Shown here: in pieces, positions 1 to 5,169 of the stretch
Layout of the letters: every line of letters starts with the position of its first letter
Numbering within the stretch: position 1 is the first letter of the stretch
Source: Candidatus Odinarchaeota archaeon
GTDB lineage: Archaea; Asgardarchaeota; JAGGXT01
DNA: 6,090 bases
Reading direction: 5' to 3'
NCBI GenBank assembly: GCA_021162905.1
Contig: JAGGXT010000346.1
Coordinates: 1 to 6,090, forward strand
Position numbers and translations under genes: made by a program
The notes under the pieces: generated by a model
What the model was told of the DNA's origin: nothing
What the model saw: the letters and a program-made list of their open reading frames with translations, nothing else
Databases searched by the model: none

Positions 1-1
1 G

Positions 2-121
2 TATGGTGTTCCAATAACTGCAATATATGTAACACTAGATGAATTTAACTCCTCAATAGAGCCGCTTTATGCAACAATCAAAAAAGAGGGGAAAGTGATT
101 TGGAAAAGAAAAAAGAGATAA
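2..121 (+). CDS. C-terminal end of a minimal nucleotidyltransferase (MNT) protein, 5' truncated by the window
   Basis: The open frame enters from the left edge and gives 39 residues before a TAA at 119-121. The tail contains ITAIYVTLDEF and, further on, LYATIKKEGKVIW, which resembles the C-terminal strand and helix of MNT-type nucleotidyltransferases, where an 'I-x-x-E-G-x-V-(L/I)-(Y/W)' ending is common. The catalytic GSxxxG and DxD motifs would lie upstream of the window and cannot be checked. The gene overlaps the start of the following HEPN gene by 22 bases, the usual arrangement of MNT/HEPN pairs, in which MNT is the antitoxin and in characterised HepT/MntA systems AMPylates the HEPN partner. 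The assignment rests mainly on the partner gene and on this short tail. Confidence 0.6.
   Translation, partial: YGVPITAIYVTLDEFNSSIEPLYATIKKEGKVIWKRKKR
86..91 (+). promoter_or_regulatory. Ribosome binding site deciding the TTG start of the HEPN gene
   Basis: GAGGGG lies 8 bases upstream of the TTG at 100-102, inside the end of the nucleotidyltransferase frame. It supports a TTG start; a GTG at 95-97 is in the upstream gene's frame, not in the HEPN frame. Confidence 0.55.
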
Positions 122-519
122 TTGACATAGTAAACCAACTCATTAAGAGGAGCGAAGGAAAACTTGTGAGTGCTAGAATTCTCTTAGAAAGTGATAGAAT
201 AGATGATGCAATAAGCAGAGCATACTATGCTGCTTTTCTTTCCGTTAGGGCTCTTTTGTATCTACTGGGAGTATCTGCAAGAACACATTCAGGAGTCCTA
301 ACTATATTTGGGCTTAGAGTTATAAAAGAGGGATTATTACCACCAAAAATTGGAAAATACTTAAACGAACTCTTTGAAGCTAGGGAAACTAGTGATTATG
401 CGGTAATGTTCTACTATACAAAAGAAGATGGTAAAAAATATATACAAAAAGCCGAAGAGATAATAAATGCTGTTAAAAATCTGTTAAAAGACAAATTTAA
501 ATTAAAATTTGAAACTTAA
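100..519 (+). CDS. HEPN domain protein, UPF0332-like, probable partner of the MNT protein
   Basis: This 139-residue, mostly helical protein carries the hallmarks of the UPF0332/COG1895 type of HEPN protein: an N-terminal helix, the block DDAISRAYYAAF near residues 35-46, THSG at 62-65, and a FEARETSDY segment at 92-100. HEPN proteins paired with MNT genes form toxin-antitoxin modules in which many HEPN partners are RNases using an R-x(4-6)-H motif. That motif is not present here: the only histidine is H63, and no arginine lies 5-7 residues before it. An R95-x4-Y100 arrangement sits in the corresponding late helix. Whether this version is an RNase, an RNA binder or an inactive relative is therefore open. 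It starts at TTG with a good ribosome binding site and overlaps the preceding gene, so the two are translationally linked. The length is normal for the family and the gene looks intact. Confidence 0.85.
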   Translation: MEKKKEIIDIVNQLIKRSEGKLVSARILLESDRIDDAISRAYYAAFLSVRALLYLLGVSARTHSGVLTIFGLRVIKEGLLPPKIGKYLNELFEARETSDYAVMFYYTKEDGKKYIQKAEEIINAVKNLLKDKFKLKFET

Positions 520-703
520 ATCTCACAAGGTACTCTTTATAATTCTCTAATCCTCTTTTGAAGAAAAATAGAAAACTTCTAGAAATATTTCTTTATTAGC
601 CTTGATGAGTATATAAAGACAAAAAACTACGGTGAAAAATTAATTCTTGAATACTGTTCAAGTAAACAGAAATAAAAGAGAGAACTGCTAAATAGATTTT
701 TTG
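520..703. other. Intergenic region between convergent HEPN gene and oxygen-defence operon
   Basis: No convincing gene is seen. On the plus strand the first 40 bases after the HEPN stop are pyrimidine-rich (CTCTTT, CTCTAATCCTCTTTT) and could end that transcript. A TATATAAAG at 610-618 resembles a TATA box but no gene starts about 25-40 bases after it. A short open stretch at 583-675 lacks a start codon and a recognisable product. The right-hand part holds the probable terminator of the minus-strand operon. Confidence 0.5.
662..686 (-). terminator. Probable U-rich terminator of the rubrerythrin operon
   Basis: Read on the minus strand, the sequence after the winged-helix stop codon contains CTCTCTTTTATTTCTGTTT, a run of thymine-rich tracts typical of archaeal termination, with no strong hairpin. 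It starts about 20 bases beyond the last stop codon. Confidence 0.4.
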
Positions 704-889
704 TCATTCAACTGGTGCATAGAAGCATCTTTTTGGAGAAGTTATCTTGCCCTTCTTTTTTAATTCCTTTATTATCTTTGAAACTTCTTTACTATCGAGA
801 CGTGTCATCTTAGCAATATTACCAAGTCTTACTGGTTTACCTGCTTTTTTCATAGCGTCGAGTACAATTTGTTCTTTACCACTTACCAT
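704..889 (-). CDS. Small winged helix-turn-helix protein (61 aa), third gene of the oxygen-defence operon
   Basis: The protein is a minimal winged-helix domain and little else. Helix 1 spans about residues 4-16, helix 2 is near 22-29 (GNIAKMTR), the recognition helix is 32-45 (DSKEVSKIIKELKK), and a short wing at 46-59 ends in SPKRCFYAP. It is probably a DNA-binding regulator, but a target cannot be read from the sequence. One cysteine, C55, sits in the wing, an attractive place for redox sensing; that is inference. The start is the ATG at 887-889 with AAGGAGA about 7 bases upstream; only 12 bases separate it from the stop of the superoxide reductase gene, so cotranscription is very likely. 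From memory, small proteins ending in a similar SPKRCYYAP-like wing occur in other archaea, so the family is likely conserved rather than orphan. No dimerisation domain is visible. Confidence 0.8.
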   Translation of the reverse strand: MVSGKEQIVLDAMKKAGKPVRLGNIAKMTRLDSKEVSKIIKELKKKGKITSPKRCFYAPVE

Positions 890-901
890 AATGTAGTCTC
901 C

Positions 902-1282
902 TTACTCCTTTGTGGACCATAACCCGTGTAGATTACAAAACTCTCTAGCTTTAACTTTCTCCTCCTCGACCTTGAATACGGCTTCTGGCTTTTCGCCAGG
1001 CTTTAAAAATGCCCTATAAATTTTATCACCAACAATAACTTCTACCCATTCTATATAATGCTTCTCTTCCATAGGATGAGGAACAGAACCCACTTTTACT
1101 CGTATTGCTTTCCCTTCTCTTTCTATGACTGGAACGTGTTTTTCTTTACCTACGTCTTCAGTCTTTTCTTCAAGTAATACCATAGATTGACCGCAACACA
1201 CAAGCTGGCCTTTACCAGCATGTAGAACTTCAACCATGTTTCCACATATATTACATTTATAGATTTGTAACCTCTCGGTCAT
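902..1282 (-). CDS. dfx: Desulfoferrodoxin, two-iron superoxide reductase
   Basis: This 126-residue cytoplasmic enzyme reduces superoxide to hydrogen peroxide without releasing oxygen, usually taking electrons from rubredoxin. The N-terminal desulforedoxin domain has the rubredoxin-like iron site: Cys10, Cys13, Cys29 and Cys30 (CxxC then CC). The C-terminal catalytic domain has the Fe(His)4Cys site: His49, His69, His75, Cys116 and His119, with the conserved Glu47-Lys48 pair before His49. These positions match the numbering known from two-iron enzymes of sulfate reducers exactly, which supports the ATG at 1280-1282 as the start. A GTG at 1289-1291 would add three residues but is better read as part of the ribosome binding site. 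The gene is second in the operon, 30 bases after rubrerythrin, which would remove the peroxide it makes. All ligands are present, so it should be active. Confidence 0.95.
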   Translation of the reverse strand: MTERLQIYKCNICGNMVEVLHAGKGQLVCCGQSMVLLEEKTEDVGKEKHVPVIEREGKAIRVKVGSVPHPMEEKHYIEWVEVIVGDKIYRAFLKPGEKPEAVFKVEEEKVKAREFCNLHGLWSTKE

Positions 1283-1286
1283 AAAA

Positions 1287-1291
1287 ATCAC
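1287..1291 (-). promoter_or_regulatory. Probable ribosome binding site of the superoxide reductase gene
   Basis: On the minus strand GTGAT is followed by four T residues and the ATG at 1282. The same core and 4-base spacing occur before the winged-helix membrane protein gene (GGTGATC, four bases, ATG at 5007). The match is short, so this is a moderate call. Confidence 0.4.
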
Positions 1292-1312
1292 ATCACACGA
1301 GTTATCATAATT

Positions 1313-1894
1313 CTAATATTCCTCACATTTTATCTGGAAATAACTCTTTGGATGTCCACAAGAAGGACATACTTCAGGTGGTTCCTTTCCAAAGTGAACG
1401 TAACCGCATTCACGACATACCCACCAAGTTTCTTTCTCTTTCTTGAAAACTGTGCCAGCTTCTACTTCTTTTAATAATTTCTTGAATCTCTCCTCGTGAT
1501 GCTCTTCTGCTTTGGCTATAGCCCTTAATTTTGCTGCAATCTTTGGAAATCCTTCTTTTTCTGCAACCTCAGCAAACTCAGGATACATTTTTGTATATTC
1601 ATAATTTTCTCCAGCAATAGCTGCTTTTAAGTTTTCTATTGTATCGCCAAGCACCAATGGAGCTACTGCTTCCACCTTAATCTCATCCAGCTTTTCACCG
1701 CTTTTCTTTTTTAACTCATTAATCATCTTAAATAGACTGCTTGCATGTTCCTTCTCATTCTCCGCAGTAATTAGAAAGATTTCTGCGATTTGCTCAAATC
1801 CCTCTTTCTTAGCTATTTTTGCGTAAAATGCGTAACGATTTCTCGCTTGACTTTCACCAATAAACGCCTTTACCAAATTTTCAATAGTTTTCAT
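1313..1894 (-). CDS. rbr: Rubrerythrin, diiron peroxidase with C-terminal rubredoxin-like domain
   Basis: The protein has 193 residues, normal for the family. A four-helix ferritin-like domain (about 1-145) carries the diiron ligands: Glu14, Glu47 with His50 (ExxH), Glu96 and Glu99 (ENYEY), and Glu130 with His133 (EEHH). A rubredoxin-like domain (about 155-193) binds one iron through Cys160, Cys163, Cys176 and Cys179. Rubrerythrins reduce hydrogen peroxide to water in the cytoplasm of anaerobes, with electrons relayed through the rubredoxin-like site. It is first in an operon with superoxide reductase, the natural source of its substrate, and lies 70 bases after the peroxiredoxin gene. The ATG is fixed by a strong GGAGGT six bases upstream. 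Every expected ligand is present and nothing suggests damage. Confidence 0.97.
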   Translation of the reverse strand: MKTIENLVKAFIGESQARNRYAFYAKIAKKEGFEQIAEIFLITAENEKEHASSLFKMINELKKKSGEKLDEIKVEAVAPLVLGDTIENLKAAIAGENYEYTKMYPEFAEVAEKEGFPKIAAKLRAIAKAEEHHEERFKKLLKEVEAGTVFKKEKETWWVCRECGYVHFGKEPPEVCPSCGHPKSYFQIKCEEY

Positions 1895-1900
1895 AATTTA

Positions 1901-1949
1901 ACCTCCAATATATAAAAATAGAAAGAAATAGTAATATAAGTCTTTACGT
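1901..1949 (-). promoter_or_regulatory. Promoter and ribosome binding site of the rubrerythrin operon
   Basis: On the minus strand a purine-rich BRE-like stretch (ACGTAAAGA, 1949-1941) precedes the TATA-like CTTATATTA (1940-1932), whose centre is about 42 bases before the ATG. Transcription would start near 1910, giving a leader of roughly 15 bases that contains GGAGGT (1906-1901). The thymine-rich stretch at about 1910-1935 may also end the upstream peroxiredoxin transcript. Confidence 0.6.
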
Positions 1950-1964
1950 TTTATCGTGTTCTTT

Positions 1965-2624
1965 TTAAAGCTTTTTATAACAGAACCACCAATCATAGCA
2001 TTCTATTTCGCCAGCTTTGGCCTTTTCAAGTCTTTCTTTTGCAGTCTTTTCGTTATCAGCTGGTGGAATTATAACTTTATCACCTATGAGTTCGTTGTTC
2101 GGCCAGTTTGCTGGTATTGCAACACCATTCTTGTCAGATACTTGCAAAGCTCTTACCATTCTTAATATTTCGTCCATGTTTCTTCCAAGCTCTTGTGGAT
2201 AGTACAATACTGCTCTAAGGATTCCCTCTGGATCAACTATGAATACGGCTCTAACGGTGTTAGTTCCCTTAGCTGGATGAATCATCCCTAGTAGTTTAGC
2301 AATCCTGCCTGTGTCATCGGCAATTATTGGAAATTGAATCTCCACATTTAGTTTTTCCTTAATCCACTCAACCCACTTTATGTGGCTAAATACTTGATCT
2401 ATGCTGAGCCCAATTAACTCACAATCAAATTTCTTGAATTCATCGTATCTCTTCTGAAAAGCTACGAATTCCGTTGTACAAACTGGTGTGAAGTCTGCAG
2501 GATGGGAAAACAGCACAACCCATTTTCCTTTATAGTCATCAGGGAATTTTATTTTCCCCTTAGTGGTTTGTGCTTCAAAACTTGGCATTCTTTCACCTAT
2601 TAATGGTAATTTACCTTCTTCCAT
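1965..2624 (-). CDS. Peroxiredoxin, archaeal thioredoxin peroxidase of the Prx6 type
   Basis: The enzyme reduces hydrogen peroxide and organic peroxides through a peroxidatic cysteine. Numbered from the chosen start (219 residues), Cys49 lies in [11 protein letters not shown], the invariant P-x3-T/S-x2-C motif, and Arg125 in [12 protein letters not shown] completes the active site. The long C-terminal extension ends in Cys209 and Cys215 ([11 protein letters not shown]). Their 6-residue spacing and place match Cys207 and Cys213 of the Aeropyrum pernix thioredoxin peroxidase, a decameric enzyme in which these cysteines help form disulfides during turnover. An additional cysteine is at 68. The open frame extends to an ATG at 2639, but GGAGGT directly after that ATG is positioned as the ribosome binding site for the ATG at 2624. 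The gene lies beside the rubrerythrin and superoxide reductase operon and is divergent from an Lrp-type regulator. Confidence 0.95.
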   Translation of the reverse strand: MEEGKLPLIGERMPSFEAQTTKGKIKFPDDYKGKWVVLFSHPADFTPVCTTEFVAFQKRYDEFKKFDCELIGLSIDQVFSHIKWVEWIKEKLNVEIQFPIIADDTGRIAKLLGMIHPAKGTNTVRAVFIVDPEGILRAVLYYPQELGRNMDEILRMVRALQVSDKNGVAIPANWPNNELIGDKVIIPPADNEKTAKERLEKAKAGEIECYDWWFCYKKL

Positions 2625-2631
2625 GTTTTTT

Positions 2632-2637
2632 ACCTCC
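2632..2637 (-). promoter_or_regulatory. Ribosome binding site deciding the peroxiredoxin start
   Basis: GGAGGT on the minus strand is followed by seven bases and the ATG at 2624. It overlaps the possible upstream ATG at 2639-2637, which itself has no comparable motif before it. The layout copies that of the rubrerythrin gene. Confidence 0.65.
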
Positions 2638-2647
2638 ATAACTGTTT

Positions 2648-2660
2648 GGTTCCGTTAACC
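2648..2660. promoter_or_regulatory. Short inverted repeat between divergent genes, possible operator
   Basis: GGTT-CCGTT-AACC forms an imperfect 13-base inverted repeat with the palindrome GTTAAC inside. It lies just downstream of the TATA-like element on the peroxiredoxin side, where a bound regulator could block transcription start. Lrp-family proteins often bind sites of this size, and one is encoded next door. A match this short can occur by chance. Confidence 0.25.
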
Positions 2661-2670
2661 TTATATATTT
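2661..2670. promoter_or_regulatory. Symmetric TATA-like element possibly serving both divergent genes
   Basis: TTATATATTT (AAATATATAA on the other strand) lies 42 bases before the peroxiredoxin ATG at 2624 and about 25 bases before the regulator ATG at 2690. On the minus strand this predicts a start near 2640 and a 15-base leader with GGAGGT, as for rubrerythrin. On the plus strand it predicts a leaderless regulator transcript. A second candidate for the peroxiredoxin, TTTATATTA on the minus strand at 2686-2678, would give a leader of about 30 bases. Confidence 0.45.
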
Positions 2671-2689
2671 GTATTGATAATATAAATTT

Positions 2690-3109
2690 ATGGTTCGAAT
2701 TTCAAACTTAGAATTACTACGAATATTGAAGGAAAATTCTAGAATACCTTTCGTAAAAATTGCAAAGATCTTTGGGGTTAGTGAAACCGCGGTAAGGAAA
2801 AGAATAAGGAAGTTGGAGAAGGAGGGCATAATAAAGAAATATACGATAGAGGTAAATTTGAAGAAAATAGGACTTGAGATGGCAATGATAGGAATAGACA
2901 CAAAGCCAGAATATTATATTTCGACAATAGAGAAGTTAAAAGAAATGGATGAAGTGGTAAATTTATACGCCTCAAGTGGAGACCACATGATTATGATTGA
3001 ATGTTGGTTCAAAAGTTCTGAGGAACTTAGGAAGTTCATAAAAACTTTGGAATCCGTGGAAGGCGTTACAAGAGTATGCCCAGCAATAATATTGGAGAAA
3101 ATCAAATAA
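2690..3109 (+). CDS. Lrp/AsnC-family transcriptional regulator
   Basis: The 139-residue protein has the two-part structure of the family. The N-terminal helix-turn-helix (about 5-50) includes IPFVKIAKIFGVSETAVRKR and then the typical LEKEGIIKKYTI linker. The C-terminal RAM/ligand-binding domain (about 60-138) includes the SSGDHMIMI turn at 95-103, where most members have a G-x-x-D/Y-h ligand-site motif. Such proteins form dimers or octamers and control neighbouring genes and their own, often in response to amino acids. Here the divergent neighbour is a peroxiredoxin, so control of oxidative-stress genes is possible but not shown by the sequence. Two cysteines, C105 and C130, lie in the C-terminal domain. 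There is no good ribosome binding site before the ATG, but a TATA-like element about 25 bases upstream fits a leaderless message. Confidence 0.93.
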   Translation: MVRISNLELLRILKENSRIPFVKIAKIFGVSETAVRKRIRKLEKEGIIKKYTIEVNLKKIGLEMAMIGIDTKPEYYISTIEKLKEMDEVVNLYASSGDHMIMIECWFKSSEELRKFIKTLESVEGVTRVCPAIILEKIK

Positions 3110-3133
3110 AATTCTAAAAAGCGAGGGAGCTTA
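3100..3133 (-). terminator. Possible terminator of the ABC transporter operon
   Basis: After the permease stop, the minus strand reads AAGC-TCCCTC-GCTTTTT followed by AGAATTTTATTTG. This is a weak 4-base-pair hairpin followed by thymine tracts, ending inside the last codons of the convergent regulator gene. Confidence 0.3.
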
Positions 3134-3157
3134 TTACGAGGATTGAAAATGTGAATT

Positions 3158-3823
3158 TCATTCAAATGTTGTAACTATCCTCTCCGTATCAGTATATCTT
3201 ACTCTATATATTGATAATAGGATTATTATAATTGAGAGAACTGCAATCATAGACACCGTTTTAAGAGTTAACTCTGCTAATGGTTGGACTTTTAGTATCA
3301 TGAACAGTGTTATGAAGAGTATAAAGAAGACTATATAGTTTGCTGCTTGTATTTGCTTCATCCCTAAGTAGAAATATATGAGACATAATAGCCCTAATGC
3401 TGAAGTTATGAAGATTGGCACTACAACCATGAGGTATAATATGTAGAGGCTTGTAATGGGGGACCCAATTAATAAAGGAATTATTACTGATACTATTATT
3501 GTGGTTAATGATGAAATAATTGATATGCTTAAGGTTTTTGCTAGCCATATTTCCCATACTTTAATTGGTGTACATAGGAGGGTTTCTATGACACCCTGAG
3601 TCTTCTCTTTAACCAACCTTCCACTTAATCCGTAACCTACTGTTAGACCTATCACTAACGGTAAGTATAGCATAAACAGCTTAGCTATTACTGCTAAATC
3701 TTTTATTGAAGAGAATAGCAGGAGCCCTATAAACATAACTACGCTGGATAAACTTGTAAGAAATCCTTTATTCCTAATTATCTCCTTTAGCTCCATATTG
3801 ATAATAGCACCTACCATACTCAT
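3158..3823 (-). CDS. ABC-2 type transporter permease
   Basis: The 221-residue protein is very hydrophobic, with about six membrane segments near residues 21-40, 44-66, 97-118, 122-151, 157-176 and 186-206. Between the second and third is the cytoplasmic stretch RLVKEKTQGVIETLLCTPIK (69-88), the E/K-x-x-G-x-x-E-x-L-L-x-T-P-hydrophobic signature of ABC-2 permeases that contacts the ATPase. The family exports drugs, lipids, polysaccharides or peptides; the substrate cannot be deduced. It is the last gene of the operon. Its ATG at 3823 follows the ATPase stop by six bases, and AGGTGA overlapping that stop serves as the ribosome binding site, so translation is coupled. Another ATG two codons later is possible. 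The size is at the small end for the family but no segment appears missing. Confidence 0.9.
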   Translation of the reverse strand: MSMVGAIINMELKEIIRNKGFLTSLSSVVMFIGLLLFSSIKDLAVIAKLFMLYLPLVIGLTVGYGLSGRLVKEKTQGVIETLLCTPIKVWEIWLAKTLSISIISSLTTIIVSVIIPLLIGSPITSLYILYLMVVVPIFITSALGLLCLIYFYLGMKQIQAANYIVFFILFITLFMILKVQPLAELTLKTVSMIAVLSIIIILLSIYRVRYTDTERIVTTFE

Positions 3824-3829
3824 AATTCT

Positions 3830-4570
3830 TCACCTTACAATCTTCATATATACATCTTCTAACGAGACTTCAGCTAATTCTCTACCTATGATTTTCTTCT
3901 TTAATTCATCAATTGGACCTCTAGCTATAATTCTACCATTGACTAAAATCGCTACTGATGAACATACTTTCTCTACATCATTCAGATTATGTGATATGAT
4001 GAACATTGTTGTTTTCTCATCATGCGCTAGCTCTAGGATTAAATCCCTAATTAGTACTCTTGTTTTTGGGTCTAAATTTGATGTGGGCTCGTCCATAAAT
4101 ACAATTTCAGGATGATGTAAGATTGCCCTTGCAATTGCTAGTTTTCTCTTCATGCCTCTCGATAAATAACCAACCTTATCATCTCTCCTTTCATATAACC
4201 CTATAAAATCTAGTAACTCGATTATCCTTCTTCTCCTTTCTACGGCATCAGCTAATCCATATAAGCGCGCATAAAGATCTAGATTTTCATATGCCGTAAG
4301 TGAATTGTATAATCCATTATCTTCGAGGAGGACACCAATCTTCATTCGTAATTTACTGTTATCTAATGGGTTCTCGCCGAGTACAAATACTTCTCCAGAT
4401 GTTGGTTTAATTAATCCAAGAAGAATTCTTAGTGTAGTTGTTTTTCCAGCACCATTAGGACCTAAATAACCAAAAACCTCACCTCTATCTACGTTAAATG
4501 ATACATTATCTAGTATTTTACAACCGTTAAACTCTTTAACCAAGTTATGAACCTCAATAACAGTATTCAA
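3830..4570 (-). CDS. ABC transporter ATP-binding protein (ABC-2 exporter type)
   Basis: The chosen start gives 246 residues with all parts of an ABC ATPase: Walker A GPNGAGKT at 37-44, signature LSRGM at 136-140, Walker B IVFMDEP at 156-162 with catalytic Glu161, D-loop SNLD at 164-167 and switch histidine His194 in IISHNL. The Q-loop position holds glutamate (Glu83 in LLEDNGLY), as seen in many ATPases of this export subgroup. It energises the permease encoded directly after it. The open frame continues upstream to 4759, but that part lies within the preceding regulator gene and has no ABC homology. The start is placed at the TTG 4570-4568, behind a strong AAGGAGGGG and just before the first ABC strand (VIEVHNLVKEF). 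The C-terminal end (SLEDVYMKI) is normal for the family. Confidence 0.93.
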   Translation of the reverse strand: MNTVIEVHNLVKEFNGCKILDNVSFNVDRGEVFGYLGPNGAGKTTTLRILLGLIKPTSGEVFVLGENPLDNSKLRMKIGVLLEDNGLYNSLTAYENLDLYARLYGLADAVERRRRIIELLDFIGLYERRDDKVGYLSRGMKRKLAIARAILHHPEIVFMDEPTSNLDPKTRVLIRDLILELAHDEKTTMFIISHNLNDVEKVCSSVAILVNGRIIARGPIDELKKKIIGRELAEVSLEDVYMKIVR

Positions 4571-4577
4571 ATTCCAA

Positions 4578-4586
4578 CCCCTCCTT
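4578..4586 (-). promoter_or_regulatory. Ribosome binding site deciding the TTG start of the ABC ATPase
   Basis: AAGGAGGGG on the minus strand overlaps the stop codon of the upstream regulator gene (4587-4585) and lies 7 bases before the TTG at 4570. No ATG or GTG in frame lies close enough to use it. Confidence 0.6.
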
Positions 4587-5007
4587 ATATCCTCTTGAAT
4601 ATTTTTCTCTTCACTATTGACCAGTAGCTGTAGAAAACTATCCATGCAGTTGATATTGGAAGAACAGTTATCATCCACAGAGAAGGATGTATAAGAGCAA
4701 AAAATACATTGAAAGCTGCGTATGCCATTATATTTAGCATATAAGCTCTTCTCTGCCATCCATACTTTCTAATTATGCTCACAGCCTGTAATGCTGAATA
4801 GCCATCTTTAGTTAATGTATACTTTCCATTTTTATCTAGGGTTACTAATTCTCCAAGCTTCTTAAGATGAAAATCTAGTTTACCGCTACTCTCAATACCA
4901 AGCTTCCTCTTTAACTCTGAAAAACTCATAGCTCTCTTAGATAATGATTCTAAGATTTTGATTCTAAGTGGATGTGAAATTGCTTCAAACTTCTCATCCT
5001 CTTTCAT
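4585..5007 (-). CDS. ArsR-like winged-helix protein with two C-terminal membrane segments
   Basis: The 140-residue protein begins with a winged-helix domain of the ArsR/archaeal type (about 5-75): FEAISHPLRIKILESL is the typical first helix, SFSELKRKLGIESSGKLDFHLKKL holds the recognition helix, and a wing with TLTKDGYSAL follows. After a basic linker (RKYGWQRR, 80-87) come two hydrophobic segments near 88-106 and 109-130, then a basic tail (KRKIFKRI). It is therefore probably a membrane-anchored DNA-binding protein with both ends in the cytoplasm. It is first in the operon with the ABC ATPase and permease, so it probably regulates that transporter, perhaps sensing the membrane or the pump itself; this is inference. 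The ATG at 5007 is preceded by GGTGATC four bases upstream. No metal-binding cysteines are present. Confidence 0.88.
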   Translation of the reverse strand: MKEDEKFEAISHPLRIKILESLSKRAMSFSELKRKLGIESSGKLDFHLKKLGELVTLDKNGKYTLTKDGYSALQAVSIIRKYGWQRRAYMLNIMAYAAFNVFFALIHPSLWMITVLPISTAWIVFYSYWSIVKRKIFKRI

Positions 5008-5011
5008 CGCC

Positions 5012-5050
5012 GATCACCACAATAATCCATGTTTAAGGCTCTATTTAATT
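5012..5050 (-). promoter_or_regulatory. Promoter and ribosome binding site of the regulator-ABC transporter operon
   Basis: On the minus strand AATTAAATAG (5050-5041) is a TATA-like element about 38 bases before the ATG, predicting a start near 5020 and a leader of about 12 bases. GGTGATC (5018-5012) in that leader is complementary to the usual archaeal 16S rRNA 3' end. Confidence 0.5.
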
Positions 5051-5066
5051 CTAATGTCATAGACAA

Positions 5067-5090
5067 TCTGGTCAAGAACTCTTGACAAGA
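5067..5090. repeat. 24-base near-perfect palindrome between divergent genes, candidate operator
   Basis: The core GTCAAGA-AC-TCTTGAC (5071-5086) is a perfect 7-base inverted repeat around a 2-base centre. Outside it, TCT at 5067-5069 pairs with AGA at 5088-5090, with one mismatch pair (5070/5087). It lies about 17 bases upstream of the TATA-like element of the transporter operon and about 35 bases upstream of that of the methyltransferase, so one bound dimer could influence both promoters. ArsR-type winged-helix dimers bind symmetric sites of this size, which makes the adjacent regulator the leading candidate. Confidence 0.6.
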
Positions 5091-5116
5091 AGAAAAGGAT
5101 ACATAAAGGGTAATAA

Positions 5117-5160
5117 GAGAAAAGTAATATTATTTTTTGGCTAAATAAGATAAGAGGTGA
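5117..5160 (+). promoter_or_regulatory. Promoter and ribosome binding site of the methyltransferase gene
   Basis: A purine-rich GAGAAAAG precedes TAATATTATT (5125-5134), a TATA-like element about 42 bases before the TTG start. The predicted transcript would begin near 5154, where GAGGTGA (5154-5160) forms the ribosome binding site nine bases before the start codon. Confidence 0.5.
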
Positions 5161-5169
5161 AAAATCATT

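Noticed and set aside
610..618. TATATAAAG resembling a TATA box
   Set aside because: No plus-strand gene begins at a suitable distance, and such strings are common in AT-rich intergenic DNA.
583..675. Short open stretch on the plus strand in the intergenic region (ISLDEYIKTKNYGEKL...)
   Set aside because: It has no start codon, no ribosome binding site and no recognisable family. A 31-codon open run is expected by chance in AT-rich DNA, and a gene remnant cannot be demonstrated.
1956..2202. Two plus-strand open frames opposite the peroxiredoxin C-terminus
   Set aside because: Both are antisense shadows of a well-conserved coding sequence and contain no known motif.
2611..2901. Minus-strand open frame opposite the Lrp/AsnC gene and the peroxiredoxin start
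   Set aside because: The translation is a low-complexity Phe/Ile/Ser-rich shadow of the two real genes, with no domain or ribosome binding site.
3798..4115. Plus-strand open frame across the permease-ATPase junction
   Set aside because: It mirrors the ATPase and permease codons and has no independent initiation signal or family resemblance.
4571..4759. 63-codon N-terminal extension of the ABC ATPase frame
   Set aside because: It lies inside the winged-helix regulator gene in another frame, is rich in Cys, Ser and Asn unlike the ATPase, and a strong ribosome binding site marks the TTG at 4570 as the start.
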